NCBI GenBank assembly: GCA_964457415.1
Contig: CAYWFB010000079.1
Location: forward strand, 1 to 6,257
Direction of reading: 5' to 3'
DNA: 6,257 nucleotides
Origin: Fimenecus sp964457415
Lineage (GTDB): Bacteria; Bacillota; Clostridia; Oscillospirales; Acutalibacteraceae
This document shows, piece by piece, positions 6,248 through 6,257 of the stretch (within the stretch, counting starts at the first letter, position 1; each line of letters opens with the position of its first letter). Below the pieces are notes generated by a model. The model was not told the DNA's origin, searched no databases, and saw nothing but the letters and a program-made list of their open reading frames with translations. Made by a program: the position numbers and the translations under genes.

Positions 6248-6257
6248 ATGCAACATG
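6248..6257 (+). CDS. Start of the next operon gene, cut by window end (possibly uvrA)
   Basis: An ATG one base after the uvrB stop is preceded at 7 bases by GGAG (6237-6240), the right place for a ribosome binding site. Only Met-Gln-His and one further base are visible, so the product cannot be identified. In many Firmicutes uvrA directly follows uvrB, which makes it the leading guess, but this rests on gene order alone. Another ATG at 6255-6257 is a less likely start. Confidence 0.5.

Noticed and set aside
1..6257. Novel defence, mobile or biosynthetic system
   Set aside because: Every sizeable region is accounted for by housekeeping, sporulation or repair genes of known families. No integrase, transposase, inverted-repeat ends, direct-repeat array or tRNA gene was seen.

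Overview
The window reads as an ordinary chromosomal segment from a low-to-moderate-GC, spore-forming Gram-positive bacterium, most likely an anaerobic Clostridia lineage (Oscillospiraceae/Ruminococcaceae-like; this placement is inference). Supporting signs are the pgk-tpiA-gpmI order with a cofactor-independent phosphoglycerate mutase, AGGAG-type ribosome binding sites, a spmA-spmB sporulation pair, a sigma-A-type promoter and a Gram-positive-type (CGAAC-N4-GTTCG) SOS box in front of uvrB.

Layout. (1) 2-3096, plus strand: the end of a lower-glycolysis operon, with the 3' part of pgk, then tpiA, then gpmI. A 10-bp stem-loop lies between pgk and tpiA. The operon ends at a strong intrinsic terminator (3135-3175) that sits inside the neighbouring antisense gene. 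(2) 3079-4180, minus strand: spmA and spmB, overlapping by 8 nt and converging on gpmI. The spmB stop codon lies inside the gpmI coding sequence, an 18-nt tail-to-tail overlap. (3) 4181-4299: a divergent control region of about 120 bp. It holds the uvrB promoter (TTGATT-N17-TATAAT), a LexA/DinR box across the predicted transcription start, the uvrB Shine-Dalgarno, and on the other strand the spmA Shine-Dalgarno and a weak sporulation-promoter candidate. (4) 4300-6246, plus strand: a complete uvrB. One base after its stop a further gene begins (6248), cut by the window edge; uvrA is the natural guess but cannot be shown.

Functionally, triosephosphate isomerase, phosphoglycerate kinase and phosphoglycerate mutase carry out neighbouring glycolytic steps. 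SpmA and SpmB are membrane proteins of spore maturation (core dehydration). UvrB is the damage-verifying helicase-like subunit of nucleotide excision repair under SOS control. All gene families are well known, and I see no sign of an undescribed system. The most interesting features are architectural: a glycolytic terminator written into the antisense of a conserved spmB segment, the convergent gene overlap, and the SOS operator across the uvrB start site. There is no gene-free stretch over 300 bases, and I see no tRNA/rRNA, CRISPR, insertion sequence or attachment site.
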